A DNA stretch of 64,000 bases, taken from assembly GCA_032358165.1 (NCBI GenBank), contig JAALGY010000016.1, forward strand, positions 620,001 through 684,000, read 5' to 3'. Position numbers and translations under genes: made by a program. Source of the DNA: Diplosphaera chodatii (Eukaryota > Chlorophyta > Trebouxiophyceae > Prasiolales > Stichococcaceae). Below, piece by piece: positions 11,844 through 23,750 of this stretch. Under the pieces are notes generated by a model. It was not told the DNA's origin and did not search any database. It saw only the letters and a list, made by a program, of their open reading frames with translations. Positions within the stretch are counted from its first letter, which is position 1. Each line of letters starts with the position of its first letter.

Positions 11844-14800
11844 ATGTGTTCGAAGGGATCATGTGCTCAATGTAGGCAGCAGATCTGGCAGCAATGGCTG
11901 CCGCAAGCGACCCTTGCTGCAGCGGCCAGCCTTGCTCTGCTGTGCTGCCAGTCCCTGGAGCTGTCGCCAGAGTGGCGCAACGTGGTAACCTTGACCACTG
12001 GAGTGCTGCTGAGCGGGGCAATGCTGGCAGTCACACTGCTTGCCTGTCAGAGGTTGGAGGCCTGGCGGACGCAGCGCATCCTTGCCCGCACTCCTCCCTG
12101 GGAGATTGTCATGTTGGAAGAGCGCACAGCTCTGGGCAAGAGTGGAGCCCCTCGGTGCGGAACCTACTATGGATGCTGAGCAAGCTTGAAGAGCATGGCG
12201 TACAAGGTCATGTGCACCTGCCACAGACAATGGTACTGATATCGTTGTGTGGTGTGCAGTACATCTGGTCAGCTGCTGTCACAGCTGGTGGCTAGAATGG
12301 ACGCCGCAGAAGAGTTGCCTGCCATAGCAGCAGCCTTCGTCGCTGTTGCCAAAGTGGGCTGGTGCCACCGCACTGCCATTGTTTGCCTTCGCAAGCATGC
12401 ATATACACCGTGTGGCACACTCCCAATGCACGCTCAGGTCCTCACTGTATATGTACAGCAACACATGCTGTTCCCCACGCATTGCCTATCAAAGCACAAG
12501 ACTCTTCACTGGAAGCGATGATGTTGAAGGGTGAAAATCAAGCGTTAGACACTATGCTGCTTCACATGCAGGTGGTACATGCATGTCCGGATGACACAGT
12601 GCTGGCAGCGTTGCGGCGGCATCGCCGCGCGATGTGCCGAGCGATTGGTCGTCCCCGCTTTGCAGACGCCACCGGCAGCATGGATCCGGGCGCGCTGCCG
12701 TTGCTGTCCGTCTCGCTGCTCACCGCGGGGCATGCTGCAAGCCAGTCAGCAGCCGCGCAGCTGGAAGTGCTTCAGGTGGCCCCTGCATTCCAGCGCCTTT
12801 CAGGCTGCTGTTGCCACCTGCCACCCCAGGCTTTCAGTCGCTTTGTGAAGGATTGAGCTCATGCAAAGCTGGGTAACTTTTGGTGGTGTCACCCCATGCA
12901 TGCAAAATTTGCAACAGGCAACCATACCGCAGACACCCCTGGTGTGTGGCTGGGCGCTGCCATTCGAGCGGGTGCCAGCCGGCGACACCTTTGACGTCAC
13001 AGCAGCTGCGGCACATTGGCGGCGGCAAATGCAGCTGCTCGGCAGCACTCAGCTGCTGCAGTATGTGTTCGACAATGCTTGCCCTCTCTGCTGTGGAGGC
13101 CTCTCGCCCTTGCAATGGTCGATACACATGTGTTCTCGTAGCCAAGAGCATGTGGTTATTGCGGCTGCAGGCATGCAACGAATGCTGCGGCGCCGCCCTT
13201 CGTCATGCCAGAGGACTTGCAGCACGCAGCGCCGCCATGCGGACAGCTACTGGAAGTCGCACTGGAAGCAGCGGCGGCCCACAGTCAGGCGGCCCTGCAG
13301 TGCTCAGCCGCCGCCAGCAGTGCTGGCAGCGCCCAAATTCGCGAGCTGGCCCTCGACATGCAGGAGTGGGCAATGCAGGTTTGTGCAAATGCCTGTGCAA
13401 AATCAAGCCCAAGAAAGATGCTGTGGGATCATCATGGTCAACAGCCCAACCACGCGAGTAGGCTGTGCAGCAGTCAAGCACGTGCAGACGTGTTTGAGCA
13501 GCCATCAGCCTTATGTTTGCCAATCGCTGTGAAGCTTTGGCGCCTGCAGGCAACCGCTACAGCACTGCAGTGCGCAGAGCAGCTGCAGCGGCACCAGGGC
13601 AGCCCGCCGCTTTCGCCCCCAGCAGCGCACCATGTGGCGGAGGCTCTGCAGCACCTGGTGGCCACAGTGCAGCCGGGTGCAAAGCAGCAGCGGGGCCTGG
13701 CACCCAAATTTGCCGCCCTGGCACACAACGCCTGCTGGGCTGTGGATGCTATGGCAGCTGCACCACCTCACCAGGTGCAGCCCTGGCAACACTACGAATG
13801 TTCACATTGTCGAGGAGGATCCTGGGAATGGATATATAATTCATATCTCATTCTGCATGCAGCAAGCGTTCTGCCAGCTCTCCAGCCATGCAGCAACAGT
13901 GCCACATCTACCTGCTATCATGCAGCACTACGTTTGCCCAGTGTGGCTTTTGGCTTATCTTCGCCAAATTTGACTCTCATGCGGCCAGCCTTCCCATTGC
14001 AGATTGCAGCCTGCATCGATGCTCTGGCTGGCGTCTTGGCAAAGCGGCTGCCAGTGGGCACCGGGACCAAGGCAATGCGCCTTGCATACCTTGCAGCGCT
14101 GGCGGCGCCGTGGGCAGCTGCGTGTCGGCAGCTCCCTCCCCGCACCAGGTGCCTTCAGACATGTCATCCTGGAGGCCAAATCCAATGCTGGCGTACAGTT
14201 GTCTAGCAGCGGCGCACCGGGCCTCTTGCAAGTGCAGGTGGAATGAGCGGCTGAGACTTGCGAGGGCGCTGCTGCATGCAGCCCGTGAGGCTGCCACTGG
14301 ATCAAAAGCAACTGGGACATCACCCGTGCCCCTGGCTACCAGCAACAGGTGCACAGTGGTGATCAGCATCTAAGCACAGTTGCCTGTCAACTGAGCAGCC
14401 TGAAGCTCAGGGATGTGGCATCATCTAACCATCTGAGTGCCTGATACGTGTCGTGTGTCCATTGCCAGGCAGCAGACAGTTCAGCAGCAGGCAGCGATGC
14501 TGGCAGACTCGGCAGCTTCCGCAATGGCTGCGGTGGTGCTGGAGGTGGCAGCGCTGCCTTGCAGACCTGCCAGCCAGAGAAACAAAGCAGTCCCAGGCAG
14601 CACAGACCACAGGCAAGGCAGCGGCAGCGGCAGCAGCCACAGCGAAGCGGATGCGCCAGGCAACATCAGCAGGGACAGCCCAAGCAGGCCGCAACCGCCG
14701 CCGCTGCTCGAGCGGCTGGCAGCCGCCGGGTACCTGGCGGACCTCACATGGGCGCTGGAGTACGCCGGCAGCAGCCCTGTAGCACCCAGCGGCAGCGAGG

Positions 14801-16689
14801 CAGGCAGCCCTGCAGCACGCAGTCCGCCCAGTGGGCTCTGGGCGGCGTACAATGCCCTGGCGGCGGTGGCCGGCTGGCTGGAGGGGGCAGTCCAGTATGC
14901 CGAGTGTTGCAGACAACCTGGCGTGCTGCCGTCAGCCAGGCTGCAGAGCGCCGTGGCACGTGCAGCTGTGGCGATGGTCGACACAGCGCAGCGGCTGCTG
15001 GCCTCGGGTGGGGTCGCCAGGGCCGGCGGCACAAGTAGCCCCAGCCGCTCGACCCCAGTGTCCAGCAGCAGGCAAACCCTCACGAGGTGGCAGGCGGACA
15101 GTGCTCCCTGCCGCATGGCGTTTTCAGGTGCGATAGCGACATTGGCCACCGATGTGGCGCACATCTGCAAAGCCTCTCGTGCCGTCGTGCACTAGCCAGC
15201 CGCACGTGTGAGGACCACATAGTAGGACATGTTGTGACAGGCAGTGCAAGTGTGCGGGGAGAATGTATGACTCTTGCTCCCCAACTCGCAGGCGCCAGCA
15301 TCCTTGGTGGCTTTCTCGCCACCAGCAGCCTCCAGCTGGTGGCAGCACAGCATGGCGGCGCCCTTGCCATTGCACATGCACTCGAGATCGGCACTCAGGT
15401 ACACGTCTCCTTGTCATCCTCTGAAGCAACTCTCACTCAGTGTGCATGGCGTGCTTCTACTCTGATGCTGCTGGCCATAAGCGTGGCACTACACTCGTCT
15501 GGTAACTGCTGCACTGCAAAAGCTCGGATGCCGACTGAAAGTGCCATGCTGTGATTCGGATTTGGAGACAGTCAACCGGGAGAGTGTGTTCCGCAGTCGG
15601 ACGCCCCACCGGCGGAAGTGCAGGCGCTGGCGGGTGAGCTGCTGCCGGCGCTGGCGGCGCTGCTGCCGATGGACGACAGGGGCCGGGCTGCGCTGGCGGC
15701 AGGCGGCGCTCGGCCCTGGGAGCCGCTGTCCAGGTCTTCCGTCCCTGCAGTGACTGCCGAGAAGCAATCATGTGTCTGCCAACATGACATGTCTGCACAG
15801 GCGCTAGCTGTCTCGTGCAGGGAATGAACCCCCATGAACTGTGTCCAAGCTGCAAGTCAGTTTGTAGACATGCACCACCATTCTCACGATGCAGGTTGCT
15901 GTTAGCGCGGCTACCCAGCTGGGCCGGCTTGCCGCTGCAACTGGCCGCAGTCGGCGACGCTCTCAGCGGCGGCCCAACCCTTACTGCACGTGCTGCTGCA
16001 GCCGAGGCTGCGGCGGCCTCGTTATTGGAGGTGATGCGCTCGTGCCTTTCACACACTGCCGATTATCAGCTGTGCGAAGGTGGTGTTAAGTTCGGTCACA
16101 GGCACTGCTAGTGATGATGAGGCAAGGATGCTCTGCCATCGCGCACGACAAAAGGTGTTGACCCTTGAAGCGCCTGGTGCAGGAGGAAGCACAGGCATCA
16201 GGGGGAGCGCATGCCACTGCAGAAGCTGCTGCAGTGCCGTGCAAGCGAAAACCCAGCGCAGTGACTGGAGCACCCCTGGACCTGGGCACTCATGTAGCTG
16301 CCACTGGAGTGGGCATGGCAGCCCCAAATCCTATGCATGAGGTGAATGATAAGCAGTGCCCTCCGCAGCAGGATGTACAAGCTGGACACGCCCCTGCAAC
16401 ATCAGACAAGCAGCTTACAGACGACGACGGCTCGGCCGCAGCTGAGGCGGCAGTAGCAGCCACATGTGCAGTTGACCATAGCATCAAGACCGGGCATGAC
16501 ACTGCTGATGAGGCTGCGGAAGCTGCTGCCGCCCAGGGGTCCACAACACATCAGAGCACTGTTAATGATGGTGCAGCGCCGTCAGCACAGCAGCAGCAGG
16601 GACCAGAGGAGGCTGTGGCCGCAGCCACCGGCAGCCCTGCTGTTGGTCAGACAGCAGGTGTTGGGGGCAAACCTACAGAAGGCGCCTGA
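11844..16689 (+). CDS. Large alanine-rich helical protein of unknown function
   Basis: I do not recognise this gene. A series of plus-strand exon-like frames runs from about the ATG at 11844 (MCSKGSCAQCRQQ..., with two hydrophobic stretches) or from a little later. It continues through SVRNLLWMLSKLEEHG (about 12150-12200), LLSQLVARMDAAEELPAIAA (12270-12350), DDTVLAALRRHRRAMCRAIG (12590-12780), FERVPAGDTFDVTAAAAHWR (12950-13080), AAPPCGQLLEVALEAAAAHS (13205-13378), VAEALQHLVATVQPGA (13540-13770), LLERLAAAGYLADLTWALEY (14470-15130), ILGGFLATSSLQLVAAQHGG (15290-15397), LAGELLPALAALLPMDDRGR (15590-15732) and AAAAEAAAASLLEVMRS (15890-16080). The last exon (to 16689) is an acidic, low-complexity Ala/Gln tail. 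The pattern suggests stacked helical repeats of ARM/HEAT or FASTK/OPR type. SVRNLLWMLSKLE recalls the organelle RNA-binding OPR/RAP families, but no RAP domain is visible. It may be more than one gene. Confidence 0.5.
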
Positions 16690-17126
16690 GCGAAGCGTAG
16701 TAGGCTAGGTCATAGCAAGCTGCTACCTGCAGCGGCTGTTGTCCAGTTCACATCAGAAGCAGCAATCGGCACTCGGCAGTCGCTCAGCATGTGTCTGTAC
16801 AATATGGCATCGGGTGATGCCCGTCTCAAGCTTATCCGTTGCATTACATGCAGTTTCAGGGGCAGAGAAAGGCGTTGTGTTTCTGATTTCAGGCGAGCAA
16901 CCAAGAGTGGATACCGTATCTCATGTGCTGTCATATAGAGGTACCATAGGCGGAACAATCAGCGGATGCCGCCGCCTGGCACATTGCGCACCAGAAATTG
17001 CCCTTCTTGACAAGCATATGATGTGCTACCGTGCTGCAGCCAGCATCCTGAAACAACGAAAGCACTAGCAGATGCTCATCTGATATACCATCAGTAGATG
17101 CTACAACCCTAGTGCAGTGGTGGCCG

Positions 17127-17131
17127 TTACA
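17127..17131 (-). terminator. Candidate polyadenylation signal TGTAA
   Basis: The plus strand reads TTACA. It lies about 380 bases past the stop of the NAPE-PLD-like gene on the minus strand. A chance match is possible. Confidence 0.3.
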
Positions 17132-17269
17132 ATAGTACACTACTCTGCCGAGCCACTATTAGCACCATGCTCGATATGAAACCATGAACGCCACCCTGCA
17201 GCGCACTTGTCGTAATTTTCGATGTGGTTGACGGCGTGCCGAACCTGTCATACATTTCCAATTCTTTGC

Positions 17270-17285
17270 TATATATATATATATA
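17270..17285. repeat. (TA)8 microsatellite
   Basis: Sixteen bases of perfect alternating TA in the intergenic region. Confidence 0.95.
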
Positions 17286-17507
17286 CATGAACAACAGACA
17301 CACCAGTGACCATCAGCTGCCTCGTCTCCCAATGCGTCAGCCTCCAGACCGCGATCACCAAAGCTACAGCTCCATGCATGCCATGCGGATGCCTACAGCG
17401 CTGACCTTGCACACCAGCTGCACATCGTCTCTGCAGCCATCAGCAGACTACAGCAGTGGCGGGCCTGCGCCTGGTAGTGTCTGATAATCGCCCTTTGCCG
17501 CTGTTAA

Positions 17508-20133
17508 TTACCGCCGGATCGGCAGCAGCGGCGGAGCATTCTTGTCACTGCCGCCAGCAGTCTGCAGCAGCGCGCCGTGCTGAAGGGTGACGAACTCTGA
17601 CGCTGGCAGACCCGCCGCTTGCCGTGCTGCTGCCAAGTCGATTGGCGGCGCATCATTAGCCTCATCGCCCAGAGGGTACGTCCCGAAGTGGATGCCGATG
17701 CTGCGCTTGGACCCAACCTCCTGCATGTGCACAGGTGTCAGCTGAGCACGGCCCTGGCTTCGTCAGGATGTTACAACCCGCAGGCAGCTTGCCTGTATGG
17801 CTACTGGGATTCATGCTCATCTACTCCAGACTGCCGTGAAACCCTATACAGTGTTGCTGTGCAGATTGCCAGCTGCTAGGCGCAGCACCTTGTGGATCTT
17901 GACGGCCTCTTCGGGGTTGCAGTGCTGCGGGTGCAGGAAGAAGCGTGGCTCATAGGCGCCTATCGGGATTGCCGCCAGGTCGAAGGGCCCCAGCCGCTGC
18001 CCAATCTCAGGGAACACCGGGCAGTACCTAATGCAAACACATCATTATAGTCACCATCGACGATTCGTTGCCAGGCGTCGGGAATGCTTGCCATGTACAG
18101 GTTCAGAAGGTCACTGGATGTAGTCCTCACTTGCATTGCTACCGCTGGAAAGGAACTGGCTGCAGCACCATGTGGTGCAGCAGATTCCACATGCATGCTC
18201 AAAACCAGCTGACGACAGGGCTGCCCAACATGGTGATCTGCACAAAATGGTGAGCTGCTGGTCCTGGCGACTCCAGCAGAGCAAGGGAGCGGCAAGGCAG
18301 CCCCACCCGGTGTCGCCAGCGAACCAGAAGTTGTGGCGCGGGCCGCGCACCGCCCAGCCGCCCCACAGGCTGGTCTTCCGCGCCCAGGGCACCCGCATGC
18401 TCCAGTGCTGTAGCAGCACAGGATATGGATTTGAAAACTCGTCGAGATCGTTGCTGCTTCATCGATACAATCAGTCAAACATGTTGATAAACGTACTATT
18501 TAATAGTGCAGCATGCTCGAACAAGGGGGCGACCCTCCTCTGCAGAGCGCCATTTGGTGTTTCGGGACTACCACTCTCTCGGCTGGCAGATTGAAGTCTA
18601 CAGCACCACATACAGCAGCAAGAGGAGAGTGTACCTGAGCTGGGGTGAACGTAACATCAATCTTGGTGCCCGGATGCCGGGTACTCTCCCACCAATCCAA
18701 CTCTACCACTGTCTTCACGCCCGCCGATGTGAACCAGCTTTTCAGCCCCAGGGGAACGTACCTAGGCACATATAGACCTCTGTGATTGATAAGATGTTTG
18801 GTTGCAGCTGCCTGATTCTATCCCTGAACAACATTTGTTGCCTGCTGGCATGAGGTCCGTGCTGAGCGTGGTGCAACTTTTTGCTGTGAGCGCTCACCAG
18901 GTGAGGTCCACACCGTAGCGCTTATTAAGCCGTGCCACACTGCCCGAATCTAGATGATCGTAGTGCGAATGGCTGCACGATGATGTGACACACTCAATAA
19001 CATCAGGAACGATGGCCCACGGCACATGGGCCAACATGAGATGCAGCCTGGCAGACACCAAGACGCATCAGCAGCGCATTTGAACCCATCACACCTGATG
19101 ACCACGAAATCCAGCCGCGGCAGCTGAGGATGATCAGTGTCCAATGGGTTGGGCGTGATACGCCTCGGGCCAAACCACTGCACACAGATGCAGGCGGCGG
19201 GGTTGCAGTGAACAAGCTGGTGGCCAGTTGACAGCATGCTTTGACAGTGCTGCATCATACTTTCTGTCTCCACTGCATGTGCATAGTGCACAGTACTGAA
19301 TGCAGTGCACATTTATGAGGCATCATGGACATGAACACACCTGAACCCCGCTGACCCGCTCTGACAGCGCGGGGTCTGTGAGGAAGGTCACGCCATCCAT
19401 CTGGACGAGGCAGCACGCATGGCCCGCCCACACCGCCTGGACCGCATCGTCTGCAGGCGAGATGCTGTGTGTGCGACCAGTGGGCGTGCAATACAGAGTG
19501 CACCAGGTGACAGCCTAAGAACGCCCTGCAAAGGCCCTCGTTCTCAAACCCTGGGCCTATTGTCATGCATCCTGATGTACAGACTCCTGCACAGCACAAA
19601 CATGTGCAGAAGCGCTGCCGTGCAAGAGCTGGCACCCCGTCAAGCACCTGGCGGCGCCGCAAGTGCGGCCCAGTCGACTTCATTGACGGGGAAGACCGCT
19701 GCATAGTCTGCTGGTGTCGGGTGATGGTTGCCCAGCAGCCAACCCCGCGGCGGCGAGTGGTTCTTCTGTCGATAGCGCACCCACCTGAGTATTTCCATCG
19801 GCCCTCTGTCCTGCAGCATCCGCCGAATCAGCATGTCAACAAACTGTGCGCATGTGCTCCCCAGGATCCCTGTGCTGTTTGTTCGATGACGTGATCATGG
19901 TTCTCGGTCACACAGAAAATGGGCCAATGACACAGGGCTATATGCAAAGACTGCAGCAGCACTGTGCAGCAGGGCACAGCTGTGTGCCCTACCTCCCATG
20001 TCGGCCAGGGGTTGTCAAAGCTGCCATCCTCCATGTGGTGCGCGAGGGTGCCAGCCGACGGCCCCTGCGAGGCCGTGGCCGTCACATGCGCCGCCTGATC
20101 GACCAGCTCGCCCGCCGTAGTGGCCGCCGCCAT
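17508..20133 (-). CDS. NAPEPLD: N-acyl-phosphatidylethanolamine phospholipase D-like metallo-hydrolase
   Basis: The start is the ATG at 20133 ([17 protein letters not shown]...), followed in the same exon by [16 protein letters not shown]. Next come [19 protein letters not shown] (about 19640-19834), [20 protein letters not shown] (19345-19460), [17 protein letters not shown] then LPRLDFVVI (about 19100-19190), the zinc-site exon [20 protein letters not shown] (about 18895-18975), [14 protein letters not shown] then [10 protein letters not shown] (about 18640-18770), [20 protein letters not shown] (about 18300-18395), [20 protein letters not shown] then [18 protein letters not shown] (17890-18030), and [20 protein letters not shown] to the stop at 17508. 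HxHxDH, GDTG and the late His are the metal ligands of the metallo-beta-lactamase fold. In animals NAPE-PLD releases N-acylethanolamines from membrane NAPE; the plant and algal role is less clear. All motifs are intact. The N-terminus lacks an obvious targeting signal. Confidence 0.88.
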
Positions 20134-21476
20134 GGGGCGGCAGCCTGCGGCATCACATCATGACGCCATGATGCCCCCTGCACCCCAGTTTGCTGCCGAG
20201 CAGGGCGGCCGTGGGGGCACCAAGAGCCGTTGTGGACTACGACAGTATAAGCTGTGCACCACGGATCGCGCTCGCAGGGTGATCTGCCCTGCCTGTGTCA
20301 TTCAAACCATGACCCGCGCACGCGCACCACCAGGGGCACATGGCAACAACATGCCGTCCAGCAGGCGTTGATGGGGCGTGCGATGACAGTATAATCTACA
20401 GTATGTCTAGCGCGTCTTTCTGGGCCGAGACTGTAATTATACATACAAAATGAGGGTTACCGAGTGGTGGCAGCGATGAGATGCGCCGAGAGGCGCGCCA
20501 AAGCGCAATCTTGCAGGCTGCAAGCCACTGGCCAAGCTTGAAAGCTCTAAGTCTGTTGCACACAAGGGTTTGCGATCTCTTTATGCGGCGTACAGCCGTG
20601 CACATGACGTTTTGTTGGCCCCAAGATGGCGTAAACCTGACGTGTGAAACCTAGAACAGAGGAAGTTGGATGCTCCTCTCATTGCCAACTCTCAGCACCG
20701 GTCGTTTCCAGACCGCTGCCAGGAGTGCCAGCCTCATACACGTACAGATTACAGTCCTGTTTGCTGCCAGGCGGTGACAACTGTCCTGTGCGTAGTGCTG
20801 CTAACGCCTCGTTCGAGAGCCCGCCATATTGCCGAACAGCTTTGACATCAAGTCCAGGGCCTGGTGTGCAGCGACTTACGTGGGTCAGCGATCCTCGCGC
20901 CGCGGCTGAAATCAGCTTGTGAGCAGGTGCGTATCCTGATCTGGTCAATGTAACAGCCTGAAGGTTTAGCGCCAGAATGCTAGAACTTCAAGACGCATGG
21001 TGTACGTAACAAGTGCTTGAGGCTGAAGCTCGTGTCAGGTGCTTTCACCGGCTTCCCTGAGAAGTAGTCGAGCACAGTCTGCATACGCAGTGCGCAAGCC
21101 TTGCACTTGTCTGCGGCTTATCTTTGCATCCGAGGTACTGCCCATAACAGACCTCGAAAACTTCTGCCCTTGGTTTGCTGTTGCTCGACTTCACACTAGC
21201 GGCCCCTTCCACTTGTGAGCGCATGTTCAATCGACTGTATGTGCATGGGCAAGTGTCCGGATGAGCTGCGCCTCGAGACGGTGTCGTACAACAGGCCAAC
21301 CTGATGTGTTCTTCTTTAGGCACGAGGCTGAAAAGCGATGTAGGCTTTATATGCATGGCACCACCGGCAGGCAGCCGCAGACTATGTGCACATGGCACAG
21401 TGTGGGCAGACGCTGAAACGAACCTCCTGCATCAGAAGATGGGTTCATCTACCGCAGGGCAGTGTCCATAGGCGCC
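20134..21476. other. Long intergenic region
   Basis: It separates the divergent NAPE-PLD-like and tetraspanin-like genes. A minus-strand frame of about 90 codons near 20,680-20,950 and another near 21,045-21,400 are open but have no motif or splice context that I can support. I see no RNA gene or repeat. Confidence 0.45.
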
Positions 21477-23266
21477 ATGGCGAAGTTCATCCCCCGCAAT
21501 GACTGCTTGCCCTGCATCATGCGCTTCTTCCTGTTCGTGGAGCTGGTCATCGGCGCGCTGTTCATCATCTTCTCGCTGATCCTGCAGACGCCGCCAAAGT
21601 CGGCGGTGCCAATGTGAGCTGCTCCCCACCAAAACAAACAGACTACCTACCTGCTGTGCCTAGTTATGGTCTGCATATACGTTGACTGGGACTCTTACCC
21701 CACGTAGTCTGCATGCAAACTCACTGTCATAGCAGCTGTGGCAGGGGCCCAGTTACAGGCCTGGTGACGGTGCTTCTGGCAGGCCGACCATGTGCATAGG
21801 ACGAGCCCTGATGTCCAGTCTTCCATGCATGCAGCGGCCTGCTGGTGCTGGGCGCCCTGACGCTGATCAACACCTTCTTCGGCTGCATCGGCTCCTGCTA
21901 CAAGCGCTCGCTGCTCACCCTATACCTCATCATCGGCACCATCCTCACTGTCGCACAGGCATGTGGCCTGCGCAGCACAGCTGCAGCTGCATTGCGATAG
22001 GAAACAAGGCTTCTCCAGGTTTCAGGACGCATACGTGATAACATGGTACCAAGTGTTGACATAACAGGTTGGCCATGTCATGTGCAGGCGGCGCTCGTGT
22101 TCTACATCTTTGGCAAGGAGACCAAGGTGGCCACCAACATCGCCAGCTATGGCAAGTCCTCGCAGGTCGACATCGGCAGCGTGTGAGTCCCCTTCTTCCG
22201 CTTAATAAATACGTACAAAGAGCATACACCCTGGTGGACGCGACCACATACGATGTAGTCTCGCATGCACTGCAGTAACCCTTTTGAGTGCACTCATGCA
22301 CTACAGCCCCAATGCCTTTCACTCTGCCTGCTCTCCTGCAGGTCATCTGTGCGACACGACCTGAACTACATCAAGTGGATTCTGCTGGTGTTTGTGATCA
22401 TGGAGATTGTGTCGCTGCTCGTTGCCTTCATCATGCGCTGCTGTGTTGACCCTGACGGCCACTACGGCGACTTTGCCGATGAGGAGGTAAGGGAACATTC
22501 GCCATGTTCTTTTGGTGCGAATGGGTGCCCTGTCATAATGCGGCTAGCATGTAGCGGTTGCACTATGCTGACAACGGCTTGGCATAATCTCACCTAGCCT
22601 CCTGTGGCGTTTTGGAGCATGCTGGCTGATGTGCTGGGTATCGCTGTCTGCAGAGACGCTACAACACGCAGATGAACACGATGCCAGCATCAGACGAGGG
22701 CAGATATGGCAGGTGCGCACATGCACCATTACATCACAGCCCCAGGATGTGAGACATGCTGGGTTATCTCGGACATGACTGCTTCAAGGGGAATCATGCA
22801 GCGCCTCGCACTTGCGCTTCCCTTGGCTGACTGTGCTATGATGTCTTCCCCTTGCAGCCAAACGTCCTCCATCGCCAACAAATATGTGAGCATGTATATG
22901 AGTGTAGTGTACTGCGGTGCAATGCATGACCCTGTTGCTGTCCCTGGCAGACACTCCGGCAGCTCGGGTCTGATATGCTGTTGCGTCACGATACAGGGCA
23001 TGTACAAGAAGTAAGAGCGGCCAGATAGGCATTGGCATGTTGCTGACCCACGGTAAAGCCACTTTTGTAGCATCCCCTTTAGTCCCCTGCAGCGACAGCA
23101 GCTGTCATGTTGTCGATCAGTCTCCAGGGATCGCTGGTTGGCTGCTGAGGGTTGAGGGTTTGGAGCTTGTACCAGCTATCATTTCAATCTGCTACATGTT
23201 GTGCAGGCCATCAATGAAGAGGCTGAATGCACGCTTCAACGCGAAGTTCGGCCACCTTATAAATGA
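21477..23266 (+). CDS. Tetraspanin-like four-helix membrane protein
   Basis: Eight exons join cleanly: 21477-21613, 21835-21958, 22088-22182, 22342-22486, 22654-22712, 22858-22885, 22951-23010 and 23207-23266. The protein starts MAKFIPRNDCLPCIMRFF. Four helices follow: FFLFVELVIGALFIIFSLIL; GLLVLGALTLINTFFGCIGS; LLTLYLIIGTILTVAQAALV; and WILLVFVIMEIVSLLVAFIM. A soluble tail of about 90 residues (QMNTMPASDEGRYG, ANKYTLRQLGSDML) ends at TGA. The layout with paired basic/Cys residues after helices (CIGSCYKRS, RCCVD) fits the tetraspanin/CD20-like group of four-pass membrane organisers. The loop between helices 3 and 4 is only about 35 residues (ETKVATNIASYGKSSQVDIG) and lacks the CCG motif of a true large extracellular loop. 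Intron 2 begins with GC instead of GT. The four-helix structure is sure; the family name is inferred. Confidence 0.78.
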
Positions 23267-23640
23267 TGGTGGGGGTAGTACGGGGCAGCGGCGCTGGCTC
23301 GAGATGTTTCGCTGGCGCCAGGTGGATGTGGTGACCTGATTCTTGCATTAGCGTATGTTCGCATCACGCGAGAGCAACATAGTCATTGACACCTCCATCG
23401 CACGTTGGGTCCTGGCATCTTAGGCAGTCTGCATCGGGCTGGATGCATTGATGACTCTCTGGTCCTGCAGCGTTGCTTGCATTCTGGATAGTAGTTGTGA
23501 CCACTTCCACAGTACCGGTATCGCAAGAGGTTGTGACCATCCTGCCATGCTAAACCCACTCTGTGCATCAATATCGACAGTTGAACGCCCACTGTCAAGC
23601 CCTGGTGACCAATTCCTTTCGCACCCCGCACTCTGCACTC

Positions 23641-23645
23641 TGTAA
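23641..23645 (+). terminator. Candidate polyadenylation signal TGTAA
   Basis: About 375 bases after the tetraspanin-like stop. A chance match is possible. Confidence 0.28.
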
Positions 23646-23750
23646 TGTCAGCTATGCCCTATCGACAAACCCCACGGCGCCAGATGTCAGCAATGAATGG
23701 CCGGCAGCTGCACCCGCCACTGGCCTCTGCACAGGGCTGAGGCAGCCGCC

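Larger units (their letters stand above)
16690..17507. other. Convergent intergenic region with a TA microsatellite
   Basis: The ends of the plus-strand Ala-rich gene and the minus-strand NAPE-PLD-like gene face each other here. Apart from the TA repeat and a minus-strand TGTAA, I see no coding exon. Confidence 0.5.

Noticed and set aside
20679..21398. Open minus-strand frames in the long intergenic region
   Set aside because: They have no conserved motif, poor splice context and no codon pattern like the neighbouring genes.
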